Shown: one piece after another, positions 12,191 through 21,674 of the stretch
Layout of the letters: every line of letters starts with the position of its first letter
Position numbering within the stretch: the first letter of the stretch is position 1
Assembly (NCBI GenBank): GCA_033002965.1
Contig: JAURVB010008873.1
Coordinates: 1 to 64,000, forward strand
Direction of reading: 5' to 3'
DNA from: Piper betle
Taxonomy: Eukaryota; Streptophyta; Magnoliopsida; Piperales; Piperaceae
DNA: 64,000 nt
Notes under the pieces: model-generated
Database searches by the model: none
The model's input: the letters and a program-made list of their open reading frames with translations, nothing else
Told to the model about the DNA's origin: nothing
Program-made: the position numbers and the translations under genes

Positions 12191-15160
12191 TGTAACACCC
12201 CAAATCCGGTTCACGCTCGTGAACCGAACCGGCATGTTACAGGCCGGGATTAGGTCGGCTAACCCAAACCTAACTCATGCGGATCCAATCTCGGCGTCTT
12301 AAGATGAAGATACCACCTCGCAATGTATGGATGAATGCACAGGATCCTAACATGATACTACATGGATGACATGCAAACTAAATTACACACCATCACAATT
12401 ACGATCAAAATCGATGAAAATTCTAAAATAAAAAGGACAGAATTTCCCCTAAAGGTTGCAATTAGGGTCACCCAATCAAAATATTATGTATAAACATATA
12501 TATAAATATGTATCTATATATCACGCAACTTCATTCACACAATCTAATATACCGTTTACTTGCTCTAAAGCTTCGGTCTCAACCCACCACCTCCTGCTAC
12601 ACAATCTATTCATGTTTCACAATCTGTCATTGCGCTTAGAATTCGATCATGTCACATAATCATATCATAACATTGAATCATATCATACTATGTCTTAGCA
12701 TTCCACTTCATTCACAATGTAATAGCATCGTAAACAAAATATAAACACTCAATTGACTGACATGTGTGCAAGCGACAACAGTGCTCCTCCGTCCAAGCTG
12801 GCTCCTCCAACTCATGATTATTACCTACATATATTATAAAAACACGTCAGTAACAAGTGTTACTGGTCCGAAAAAATAAAATAACTATAACAAGCTAGCT
12901 ATGAGAGCAAACTCTCATATAAAAGAAAACATCATATACTCCACATGAACACTCTAAAGGGCACTACTGAGGAGCCACTGAGCTGCAGACCCGGTAGCAT
13001 CCCGATCTATCTGGTGTTGTGCTACTCTCAGCACTTTTTTTCAGTACTTCGCATAAAAAATTTATCCTAAGCCCTCTCCGAACCTCCATATCTCTCCTGG
13101 CCTTGAGCACGAAATCCGAGTACTCTCAGGCAGTCGCCTTAAGTACCCTTTGAACCACAAGTCCGGACATACGCTGTACTAAACAGTACCCATTAACCTC
13201 CACGTTCTCCGGGTGTGAGGAACTCAAACGCGGAGTTATCAGGATCCCTCGGGAATGGAACAGTTCGCTGGCACTAATCCAGAGCCCGTTTTGACTGTCA
13301 CGGCATCTGCTCATGGTACGTGCAGTCGGTTTCTCCATCTCTCGTCTCACTGAAAACGCGAAAAATACATATATATATATATATATGGCTGGGTAGGGAT
13401 TTATATAATAGGCCTGAAGGCAACTTGTGGTGGATCTTATTTTCGAAATCATCCTCGAGGGATCTCATCCTCGAGGGGTTATTAATCCGAAAAACTGTTC
13501 GGTTAAATGACCCGAGTTAAGTGGGATTCGATAAAGCGTCACTTAACCCGTCCTGCAGATAATAAAATAAACATACAATAGAAAGAGCATAAAACAAAGA
13601 CAGAGTCCTAAATAGACCTGGTAGAAGCTCTAAGCGTGTCATCGCACCTAAACGGCGAGCTCCTACTCCGTACCTACACATCAAAACTAAATACTAACGC
13701 CCGCTAACTAAATGATGAATCACACACAATGACCGTCAATCAACAATCAAATAATCATAAATATGAAAATAATTCTAACTAATTTTATTCATACCAATTT
13801 TACTGTGTTTTTCCTAAGTTATATCGTACCCGATTAACATGCTCAAATTTACTTTACATCGTCAGATCACTTAATATTTACTCATTACCAATCATATCAT
13901 ACATATCATTACTTCTTTCATGCTCAGACTTCTATCATGGGAATCACTCAATCCTATCATGCTGCGCTAACAATCATCATCAATTTTAAATAATCAAATT
14001 GGAGGTAATTATATCTCACATCGTCGTCAATCGGCGACGACTAGGGTTTCGTCGCGTGTCTCGGAACTCGAATTTGGCGCTCATCAACATCCAAAGTTCG
14101 ATCGGGATCGACTGGATGAGCTCCGTGGAAGATCCAGCGAACTCCAGTGAATCCAGTTTTCCGGCAAGTTCTAGCAGTTTTCCGGCAGCTTTAACGGTTT
14201 TCCGGCAGTTTTTCAGCAATAATCGCTGGCGGCATCTAGTGGCCGGAAAGTGGTCGTGTTGGGTACCCTTAGAACCGGCTCGGCGAGCCCAACTCATTTA
14301 TGAGGTCGACGCGGCCAACGGAGTTGGCGGCTCGCGGGAAAATGCATAAACAGGGCCGGCGACGATGGGTGGCTAGATCCAGCTGGCCAGGGCGGCGATG
14401 GCCTCCATTCCGGTTGGGGAAGGTCGCTGGAGGGCTGAGGGTGCTGAGGCGACTGACCGATCGCGGTGGCGCTAGTCGCCGGCGACGGAATGGGCAACGG
14501 AAGCGCAACGCGGGCGCGGCGTCGCGGCGTGGCTTCCTCGCGTCGCGACGGCCCCATGGGGGCCGGACTTGGTCGGGCATTACGGCGACGTCATCGCGGG
14601 GCTAGGCGGCGACTTTCGGTAGTCGGGCGGTGCCGGCAGCGGCGGCGGCGACGTGCACAAGGGCTGCGTCGGGCAAGGGTTTGGGGAAGAAAAGAAGGGC
14701 GCAGGGGTGTGTGGTGGCAAAGTCGTAAATATTACTTGACTTGCCTCCGACTCGAGTCAAAAATAATATTTAAGTCGTAAAAAAATTCCAAAAAAATTTG
14801 GGAAAAATCCCATAAAATCAAACAACACCAAAAATCATAATGATATGCTCTAGAACTATCAACCCACCCAAAATACCCGTAACGTGTCCTAACGCGATAA
14901 ACAACCTAAAACTAGTTCTACGATCCACTATATATAATAAAAATAATAACTGCATACTCTTATATATTCTGATAACTCATTCTATTCTGCTGTGTTCATG
15001 ACGTTATCATCATATACTTGGGTACGCATGACCCTCGTAGCTCATACACGCGACTGGCGTCGACTCGGTACACGTGCTCTGAAACTAATTCGATTCAAAA
15101 ATAAAGGCCGAACCGACCGGTTCTGAATATAAAACTCTGACTCGAATCGCAGGTTTTACA
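12191..15160 (+). mobile_element. Solo LTR (about 2.97 kb) nested in the copia element
   Basis: The block starts TGTAACACCCC and ends GGTTTTACA, giving TG...CA termini, and is flanked by the perfect 5-bp duplication CATCG (12186-12190 and 15161-15165). TGTAACACCCC starts are typical of large Ty3/gypsy LTRs of the Tekay/Del type in plants, so that class is inferred. No pol domain and no second LTR lie inside, so this is a solo LTR left by LTR-LTR recombination. A GC-rich stretch at about 14.0-14.7 kb accounts for several open frames that are not genes. A short (AT)n tract lies at 13367-13386. Confidence 0.85.
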
Positions 15161-15169
15161 CATCGCCCT

Positions 15170-15460
15170 GAAGGTCTTTAGAATCTCACACTTCATGATC
15201 ATAAGACTCATGCGATTTGAACGTTCCCATTTCTCAATGTCTCATTTTTCCTCAATGAAACTTTTCCCGTAAGAGAAGTAGGTTGTTCAGTCCTCAATCG
15301 AGTGTCAGTCAGAATGATCATCACGCTCTCTTTCCAATCCTTAAAATTATCTTTAAGCATTAGAACTGAATTGATGTTGGCAGAAATTATAGAAGCAGAT
15401 TGATTAACTGAAAATAGAACAAAATAGCATGCACATAATAAAATTAATAATTTAAACAAT
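15170..15460 (-). pseudogene. Copia gag remnant, upstream part
   Basis: The minus-strand frame contains INSVLMLKDNFKDWKESVMI, matching the N-terminal copia gag pattern in which a target phrase such as NFxxWKxxV follows an LNG-like start. Downstream, after a frame break, EKWERSNRMSLMIMK is readable. It is interrupted at 15160 by the nested solo LTR. Confidence 0.8.
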
Positions 15461-16221
15461 GGTTAATCTCATCAACAGATACCTAGCACAATATTAATAT
15501 TTAGTATTTGGACAAAAATATTAATTTATAAGGGGTACTTTTAGTGCAGTAATCAAATATAGATAATAAATCCTGTCAAATAATAAACTTTCATTTGGAC
15601 CGATTTATTATTCATATAGAATCTTAATAATTATCATATATTTATTACTATAAATAAATATATAATTTTATCAAATATTAACCTTTTTTTGAGCTAATTA
15701 ATATTCACATGAGTCATATATCCACAACTGTCTTAATATTTTAAAATAAACTAATTTATACAAAAGAGACTACTTTAGTAATATATTGTAGCAATTAATA
15801 AATTTTAAAATATTAATAATAACTAAACCATAATTTGAATTTAATAATCTCAAAACATAAAACTGAAAAAAGTTATAAAAATATCTTTATTTGAAAATTT
15901 CTAAAATTATAATCTTTTGTAACTTTATTTTTCTCATTTGATTTACCAAAAGAATACCTTAATTTGTGAATAAATATCCTATATATAATTTATTATATTT
16001 TCCTTACCCACCATAAGTGTAGAAATTGGGTACTCATAATGGGTTGAAGACTATACAATATGGGTAAAACCAAAATAAGTGATTCGTTTTTTACCCTTAT
16101 AAAAAGAAAACTAATTTTTGACTCCCTCTTACAAACTAATACTATTTGGGGATCCATGTCTAAGTTGGGTGATCTAAAATTAAACAAAAATTAAATTAAT
16201 CCTAATGATCTAATACGAACA

Positions 16222-16234
16222 GACTCTGATACCA
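16222..16234 (-). other. Copia primer-binding site
   Basis: The minus strand reads TGGTATCAGAGTC, complementary to the 3' end of initiator-Met tRNA with one change. It lies 5 bp inside the right (5') LTR, where a copia primer-binding site belongs, and it fixes element polarity. Confidence 0.88.
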
Positions 16235-16239
16235 CTTCT

Positions 16240-16593
16240 TGAAAAAAACTTTAATTAACCAAATGGACAAAGTTGTTGTCTAACATAACAAAAATTTACA
16301 GAAAAACAACAACATAATTCGGGAACATAATCTGTATTTATTTTTATAACTGTATTTATCCTTATCTTTTATAATTTTAATTTAACTTATCATAAATTAG
16401 ATATTGCAAAAACAGTATCTCTACATATTTATCTATATTCATCTTAATATATAAGAATTTTTATATATTTATATTAAATATTAATGACCTATTAACCTTT
16501 AACTTTAATAGATCAATTTAATTTAAACTTAAATCTTAATAATAATATATAATACAATTATATACTTAAATATATATACCCAAAAATCTAAAA
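16240..16593 (-). repeat. 5' LTR of the copia element
   Basis: It shares with the left LTR the blocks CTTTAATTAACCAAA, GACAAAGTTGTTGTCTAAC and TATTAATGACC. It is about 200 bp shorter through an internal deletion. The outer terminus is eroded (AA instead of CA) but is fixed by the TGGAA duplication. Confidence 0.8.
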
Positions 16594-16598
16594 TGGAA

Positions 16599-17082
16599 CA
16601 CTCACAGAGTTGAAGCCACAATTGGCAAACGACGAAGCCTATTTAATTGAACAGTCCAGTGAAAAATGCTGGACCACTTATCACACATGTGGCCGTGTTC
16701 TTCTCCTTATCATCAACCAAAGTCTCCACTAATTGCTCTCATCACACCCATCTCCACAAATATTTATAATTCCATTAATGCCTGACCATTAATAATCTTA
16801 GCATATCAACCACACAAATATATAGTTTGCCAATTATATCATAAGAATTATGAACTTCTAATCTTAATATCTCAATACGAAGAATCATCATGATAAGGCC
16901 ACTTGGTAATGAAGTATAGGGCCAAGTTGCATGAAAAAGAGCCAGAGAAGAGGGATCTCCTTCTCTGTTGTCTGCTACTCCACTCGTGTTCAAAGGATAA
17001 AGATAAGAGCTTCAAACTTTGAAGCTCTCCACCACCATCACCGCCGACTCAACCGGCCGGAGTTCATCGAGACGACGACGAC
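16599..17082 (+). promoter_or_regulatory. Upstream region of the glutaredoxin-like gene
   Basis: Short spacer between the copia duplication and the next start codon, presumably promoter and 5' UTR. No individual element is clear enough to call. Confidence 0.35.
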
Positions 17083-18097
17083 ATGGGCTGCTCGCAGTCG
17101 AAGAGGGTGGAAGCTACGGCGGTGGAGGACGTCTACCGGCCGGCACCGGCCAGCTTTGCCATCTTCGACATCAACGCCATCGACGAGCCGTGGGTCAAGC
17201 TCACTGCCGCCGCCGGCGACGAACCAGTCAAGCCCAAGGGCCTTCCGGAGCCGATACGGCTAAAGCTCGACAAGTTGGAGGTCGACGCCGACGCGCCACA
17301 GATCTCTTGGTTGGAGGTGAGCAAGGAGTTGGAGGACCTCAAGCCCACCCTCGACAAGCTACCCCTCGCCGGCGCCCAACCATCGCCGGCGCGGGCGCCC
17401 GCGGTGAAGATGACTTGCTCTTCGAAGTACTCCATTAAAGAGCTAGACGCGAAGCTCGCCGGGAAAACGGATCCGGATGCGGCCAAATCAGATGTGACAT
17501 CGACGACCACCTTCAAATCGTTGCGAGAGAACACCTTCATACTCAGAGACAAGGTCGAGAGGGAGAAGGAAGGGAAGCCATGGAAATTCGCCGGCAGCCG
17601 GAGGGACATTCTGGCCGGGTTCCCGGAGAAATGCCCGCCGGGAGGAGCCGACGCGGTGGTGCTCTACATCACCACCCTGCGCGGCGTCCGGCGGACCTTC
17701 GACGACTGCCAAAAAGTGCGGCAGATGTTGGAGGTGCTCCGGGTGGCAGTGGACGAGCGGGACGTGGCCCTGCATGGGGAATACCTGCACGAGCTGAGGG
17801 AGCTGCTGGGGGAGAAGGAGGCGGCGGTGCCGAGGCTGTTCGTGAAAGGGAGGTACGTCGGCGGGGCGGAGGAGGTGGCGGAGATGAACGAGGCGGGGCG
17901 GCTCCGGTGGGTGGTGGAGGCGGCGGGAAGGGGAAGGGGAGGGGAGGAGGGGGTGTGAGGGGTGTGGAGGGGCTAGGTTTGTGCCATGCATGGAGTGCAA
18001 TGGGAGTTGTAAGGTGGTTGGTGAGGATGGTGAAGGGTGGGAGAGGTGTGGCATGTGTAATGAGAATGGTCTTGCCCAATGCCCTGTTTGTGTTTGA
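17083..18097 (+). CDS. Glutaredoxin-like family protein, N-myristoylation type, with frameshift
   Basis: Single-exon gene of the plant glutaredoxin-domain family that also has a C-terminal cysteine-rich module. MGCSQSK at the start is an N-myristoylation signal with a palmitoylatable Cys3, so plasma-membrane attachment is likely. The glutaredoxin fold covers about residues 190-275: VVLYITTLRGVRRTFDDC, then VDERDV, PRLFVKGRYVGGAEEV. As in this family, the canonical CxxC is replaced by LRG, so classical thiol transfer is doubtful. The continuous frame stops at 17958. The expected cysteine module (RFVPCMEC, GSCKV, CGMCNENG, QCPVC) follows in another frame from 17954 to the stop at 18095-18097. 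Removing one base, most simply from the G5 run at 17949-17953, gives 337 residues, normal for the family. Error or real mutation cannot be told apart here. Confidence 0.85.
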
Positions 18098-18667
18098 TAA
18101 TAAGTATCTTAATTAGTATCGGAATCACCAGCTTAATTTGTGCTTTGATTGTGACGTTGTAGTTTTTGTTGTCTGTTAATCCCTTTGATTTTGTCGAAGG
18201 GATCGAACTGGTTTTTTCTTTTTGTCGATCATTATATACTGCAATGGAAACTGCATATTACATTTACTGTAATTAGAGAATCTCGGATTGAATATGTTCT
18301 CTTTCTCGTTTGTGAATGTTTTAACTTGGTAATGTGGTATTCATTAATGTGTTTAAATTAATCAAACTGAGTGTTCACAAAAAGTTATCCAAAATAAAGT
18401 TCTACACATGCTAATCTCGAGATGAAAGTGCCAATGGCACATATATTACACCTGTAGCAAATAATTAGTGACACTGGCTTTAGCTTAAAAATGTTGCCTA
18501 ATTCGGCGCCTTGATCATGGGAACCTCCTTTATCGTAGCACGACAATAGTAATAGGCAAAATGTTCCAAAAGATTGCCCAAGTCTTCATCGTAAATATGT
18601 TAGAATCTTTACGATGTTTTTTATGTTTAATTTTGTGAGCCAACCAGTTGAGCTGGATCCGAGTTGG
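18098..18667. other. 3' flank of the glutaredoxin-like gene
   Basis: AT-rich sequence with the probable 3' UTR. No other feature recognised. Confidence 0.4.
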
Positions 18668-18820
18668 TGTGAGATTCCTCAACTTAGTCCCACATATAAT
18701 ACTTACTAAGAGAAGATTTTGTTTATAAGTGAGAATGAACTATAGATCTTTAATTTGGTTAATCACTTTTAAAGAAATGACTTAGGTTTATTACGTTGCA
18801 CTTCAGGCTGGATCGTTACA
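18668..18820 (+). repeat. TRIM left LTR
   Basis: 153-bp direct repeat with TG...CA ends. It shares TTAATTTGGTTAA-like and TTTTAAAGAAATG blocks with the right LTR. Confidence 0.78.
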
Positions 18821-18967
18821 ATTAGTATTAGAGCAACCTCGTTCACGGGCCAGAAAAGGACATGTGCGGGCTATGTGCGGGCTAAGTATAAGAATTTCGG
18901 GGGATAAAATTTTTTAAGGTGGGTAGTGTAGGAATTTAGGGGACGAAATTTTCTAAGGTGGGTGGAT

Positions 18968-19084
18968 TGTGATATTTCTCAACTTAGTTATACATCTTTA
19001 ACTTGGTTAACTATTTTTAAAGAAATGGCTTACATTTACAGTCACACTCTAGGCTTACATTGCACTTTAAGCTAGGTCGTTACA
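18968..19084 (+). repeat. TRIM right LTR
   Basis: 117-bp direct repeat with TG...CA ends. It is shorter than the left LTR by an internal deletion. Confidence 0.78.
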
Positions 19085-19429
19085 GTTAGTTTGGTATCGT
19101 TGCCATCCGTATTAGGGCTTTTTTTGAAAGATGCCCAATGTCCTCACCCCTCACTCCCAAGCATCGTCAAGGGATGTTCTTTTTCTTTCCTCTTTTAAGG
19201 CAAACATACTATGTTTCAGCTAAATAAACTTTTTCTTTCCTATTTTAAGGCAATTGCGGGATTTGACATACAGTGTTTCATCTACATAAAGTTTCTTATA
19301 CTTGTACAATTTATCTCTCCCATCTTACCTCACCTTCAAGGAAAGAATAATTTTTTATGCGGTGTATTTATTCAACTCCTAATCTTCTAAAGAAAGTATA
19401 ACACATCATAAGATAATTTATCATCTATG

Positions 19430-19760
19430 CTCTCTTGGGCTCTATGGGCCCCTAAAAAGGACTTGAAAGAAATTAATCCAAAAGCTAATTTAAGGAATAA
19501 GGTTTTCCTATTAGCTTATATGCAAGTCACTTGTTACCCCCGAAACTAACATGGGATTAACCTAATAGTCATATATTATACCATTCAAATTAAGTCCCTT
19601 TCACCGCATCCTAGGTCCTTAAAACATGTCGTGAAACATGTTTTGAATTATATTTATAGGCTCCTCTTAATCAAAAAAATTACTTTGAGGAATAAGATTT
19701 TCTTGTTAACTTTTGTGCAAGTCACCAATTACCCCGAAATTGACATGAGATAACCCCATA
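19430..19760. repeat. Dispersed repeat, relative of the 7.7-kb miniature element
   Basis: Two LTR-like blocks (about 19430-19565 and 19610-19760) share GGCTC..., GGACTTGAAAG, TTAAGGAATAAGGTTTTCC and GCAAGTCAC phrases with 7666-8275. Both end near an ACATGRGATTAAC-like string. This is probably another decayed copy of the same terminal-repeat family. Confidence 0.5.
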
Positions 19761-20025
19761 GGCTCTATCCAGTGAGGGCTACCTTTACCTTCAAATTCAA
19801 TATTCAAAACATCTTTTTTTCTTTAAAAAAAATCAAAATATGATTTTATCTAGCTTTTCATTCTTTCTTGCAAAGAAAAAAATAGAAAAATAATCGGTCT
19901 TGAATACCGATGGAACTTTTCCGGTTCGGCCCAAGGCCAAAGTTATATATGTATTGCCATTAAAGGCCATGAGCCGCATTGACCAAGGCCCGGCCTGGCC
20001 AGTACCTGCCACTGATGAGCGATTT

Positions 20026-21405
20026 GCAATTAAACATCAACGATTCTCCATTCCATGCTTTGGTGGCCTCCAGGAAGTCACATTTTTTCACGAGTGTAGA
20101 GCTGGTGTCAATTGGGTACATAAATGCTCTTATTCAGTTACGTAAACGTTCCTCTGCGTTTCATTTTTCAAAACTGTAATGCTACTCTCTATGAAATGGG
20201 TTTACAAGAGTTCAGATAATAAGCTTAGTTTTCGATTGTGTTGAAAACCAAGTTGGGAATAAGCATTGAACTGAAATAATGATTTTTTTACCGCAATCTG
20301 CATCTAAATGGGTTGAGGTCTTTTAAATTTTAGAAATTGTTTTGAACTTATTGTCCATTTTCTGCTTTCGTGCATGCAAGATCCACAAACGCTCAGCGCT
20401 CCATAAGTTATCAACTGAATTAAGAATGACACATGCTCTTTTTCTTGGTGCATGCAGGTGTTTGTTGGCCATCCTTCTTATCATAGATCTGGCAATCTGT
20501 ATGGAGATGCTAACGGGGGCGTCTAGTGACAATCAGGTACTTTTATCCTCTCTTCAAATTTTCCAACGATTTGATTTAGTACTAACTCTATCGTTAATGC
20601 GTGAGCAGTTCTGTTTCGTGTTACTTTGTCATGCTGCCTGTGAAGCTCCATTAGCGCTTCCACTGGGCGGGTTTACCTCTGGTGAAAAGTGTCTCTTCAT
20701 TGCCAATGATTGGCATGCAGAGCTTGTGCCAGTGTATGCTTCTACTCTATTTGCCATACATTTTCTTTTCTAATTTTTTTATTCACCAGGCTCCTTATCT
20801 TTCTTTTGCATAGAAAATATCAACAGATGCGGCACCTCGTTCATTCACTCTTTATATTTTTATTTCTTATGCATTTTTTTGTTATGTTAGGTGTCTTCAC
20901 TTTGATGGAAAAATACTCGTATTTTTTCTTCACTTTGATGAAAGCCATCTTCCTATTCATGCACCTTCCATGTAGTGATCTTATGACTGATATTTCTCAG
21001 TCTTTTGGCAGCAAAATACCGTAGACATGACGTTTATCAGGCCGCTCACTGTATTCTTCTTATACATAACCTTGCTCACCAGGTGCTACATTGTACTTTT
21101 ATTACTGAAATCCTAGCAATTATTGGTAATTCATAATAGAAAAAATAAGAATTTAGTATATAGTGAGGCTAATACTGCAGTTTGGAAGGTTAAACAAGCA
21201 TGACTAAAGAATCTCTCTGCTATAGTTTTAAAATAGTTCAGTCTTAAGTTCTCTTCAATAATTGCTAGTGGTGGTGACGATTTTATTTTCCTTTGCTAGG
21301 GAGTAGAACCTGCGACAACTTGTGAGAGCCTTGGATTGCCACCTGAGTGGTATGGAGCATTGGAGTGGGCGTTTTCAGACATGGGCAGGAAAGCATGCTC
21401 TTGAC
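20026..21405 (+). pseudogene. SSI: Starch synthase I pseudogene fragment, introns retained
   Basis: Five consecutive exons of the starch synthase catalytic domain (GT5) are recognisable at 20026-20115, 20458-20536, 20609-20733, 21001-21082 and 21300-about 21405. They read IPCFGGLQEVTFFHE; VFVGHPSYHRSGNLYGD then SSDNQ; CHAACEAPLALPLGG and ANDWHAELVPV; LLAAKYRRHDVYQ and LIHNLAHQ; GLPPEWYGALEW. Phases join correctly at intact GT-AG sites. The second exon has one extra base at its G5 run (just after GCTAAC, about 20513-20520). The fifth loses frame after GALEWAFSD and then meets TGA where homologues read on. The transit-peptide exons, the N-terminal substrate-binding motif exons and the C-terminal domain were not found nearby. 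It is a DNA-level duplicate fragment, not a retrocopy, because introns remain. Confidence 0.88.
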
Positions 21406-21545
21406 TGAGGGGGTGGTGGTGGTGGTCGTGGCATGGGGCGGGCGGGCGGGCCACGGCGTGGCAGTAGTGGTGGTGGCAGGAGGTGCGGGCGGCGGCGGGG
21501 TGCAGGCGGGTGGGGGTTTCAGTCGCTTGCAAGGGGGCGGGTGGG
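21406..21545. repeat. G-rich low-complexity tract
   Basis: Runs of GGT and GGGC repeats (for example GGCGGGCGGGCGGGCC) replace the expected continuation of the starch synthase exon. This creates spurious Gly- or His-rich open frames on both strands. Confidence 0.7.
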
Positions 21546-21638
21546 CCTCCACGAGGGGGGAATGTGAGCTGCTAGATTGAAATTCAGCGGCCTATCATAG
21601 CTGCACTGCGTTGCCAAAAACTAGGAGCACATGATTGC

Positions 21639-21640
<2 letters not shown>

Positions 21641-21670
<30 letters not shown>
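21641..21670. repeat. (TA)n microsatellite
   Basis: About 15 uninterrupted TA units. Confidence 0.9.

Positions 21671-21674
<4 letters not shown>

Larger units (their letters stand above)
10649..16593 (-). mobile_element. Degenerate Ty1/copia LTR retrotransposon with nested insertion
   Basis: The element is bounded by LTRs at 10649-11201 and 16240-16593 and flanked by the perfect 5-bp target-site duplication TGGAA (10644-10648 and 16594-16598). On the minus strand the order is 5' LTR, an initiator-Met tRNA primer-binding site, gag remnants, an RNase H remnant, a polypurine tract (AAGTGGGAGA near 11203-11214) and the 3' LTR. The gag frame INSVLMLKDNFKDWKESVMI (15.2-15.45 kb) resumes at 12.19 kb after a nested solo LTR, then runs directly into RNase H. 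Protease, integrase and most of the reverse transcriptase are therefore deleted. Many stops are present, so the copy is dead. Confidence 0.88.
18668..19084 (+). mobile_element. TRIM retrotransposon (417 bp)
   Basis: A miniature LTR element with all expected parts. LTR1 (18668-18820) starts TGTGAGATTCCTCAACTTAG and ends CGTTACA. LTR2 (18968-19084) starts TGTGATATTTCTCAACTTAG and ends CGTTACA. After LTR1, TAGTATTAGAGCA (from about 18823) is an initiator-Met tRNA primer-binding site with two changes. Before LTR2 is the purine tract AAGGTGGGTGGA, itself part of an internal duplication (about 18898-18927 and 18940-18966). Flanks GTTGG (18663-18667) and GTTAG (19085-19089) fit a 5-bp target duplication with one mismatch. 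The internal region of about 147 bp cannot encode protein, so it would depend on another element's enzymes. Confidence 0.8.

Noticed and set aside
13999..14780. Several overlapping Arg/Ala-rich open frames
   Set aside because: They lie in the GC-rich part of the solo LTR, with no motif, and are explained by base composition.
17488..18116. Pro/His-rich and Gly/Arg-rich frames on both strands
   Set aside because: These are shadows of the glutaredoxin-like gene in GC-rich sequence.
21283..21580. His/Pro-rich and Gly-rich frames
   Set aside because: They come from the GGT/GGGC low-complexity tract that interrupts the starch synthase pseudogene.
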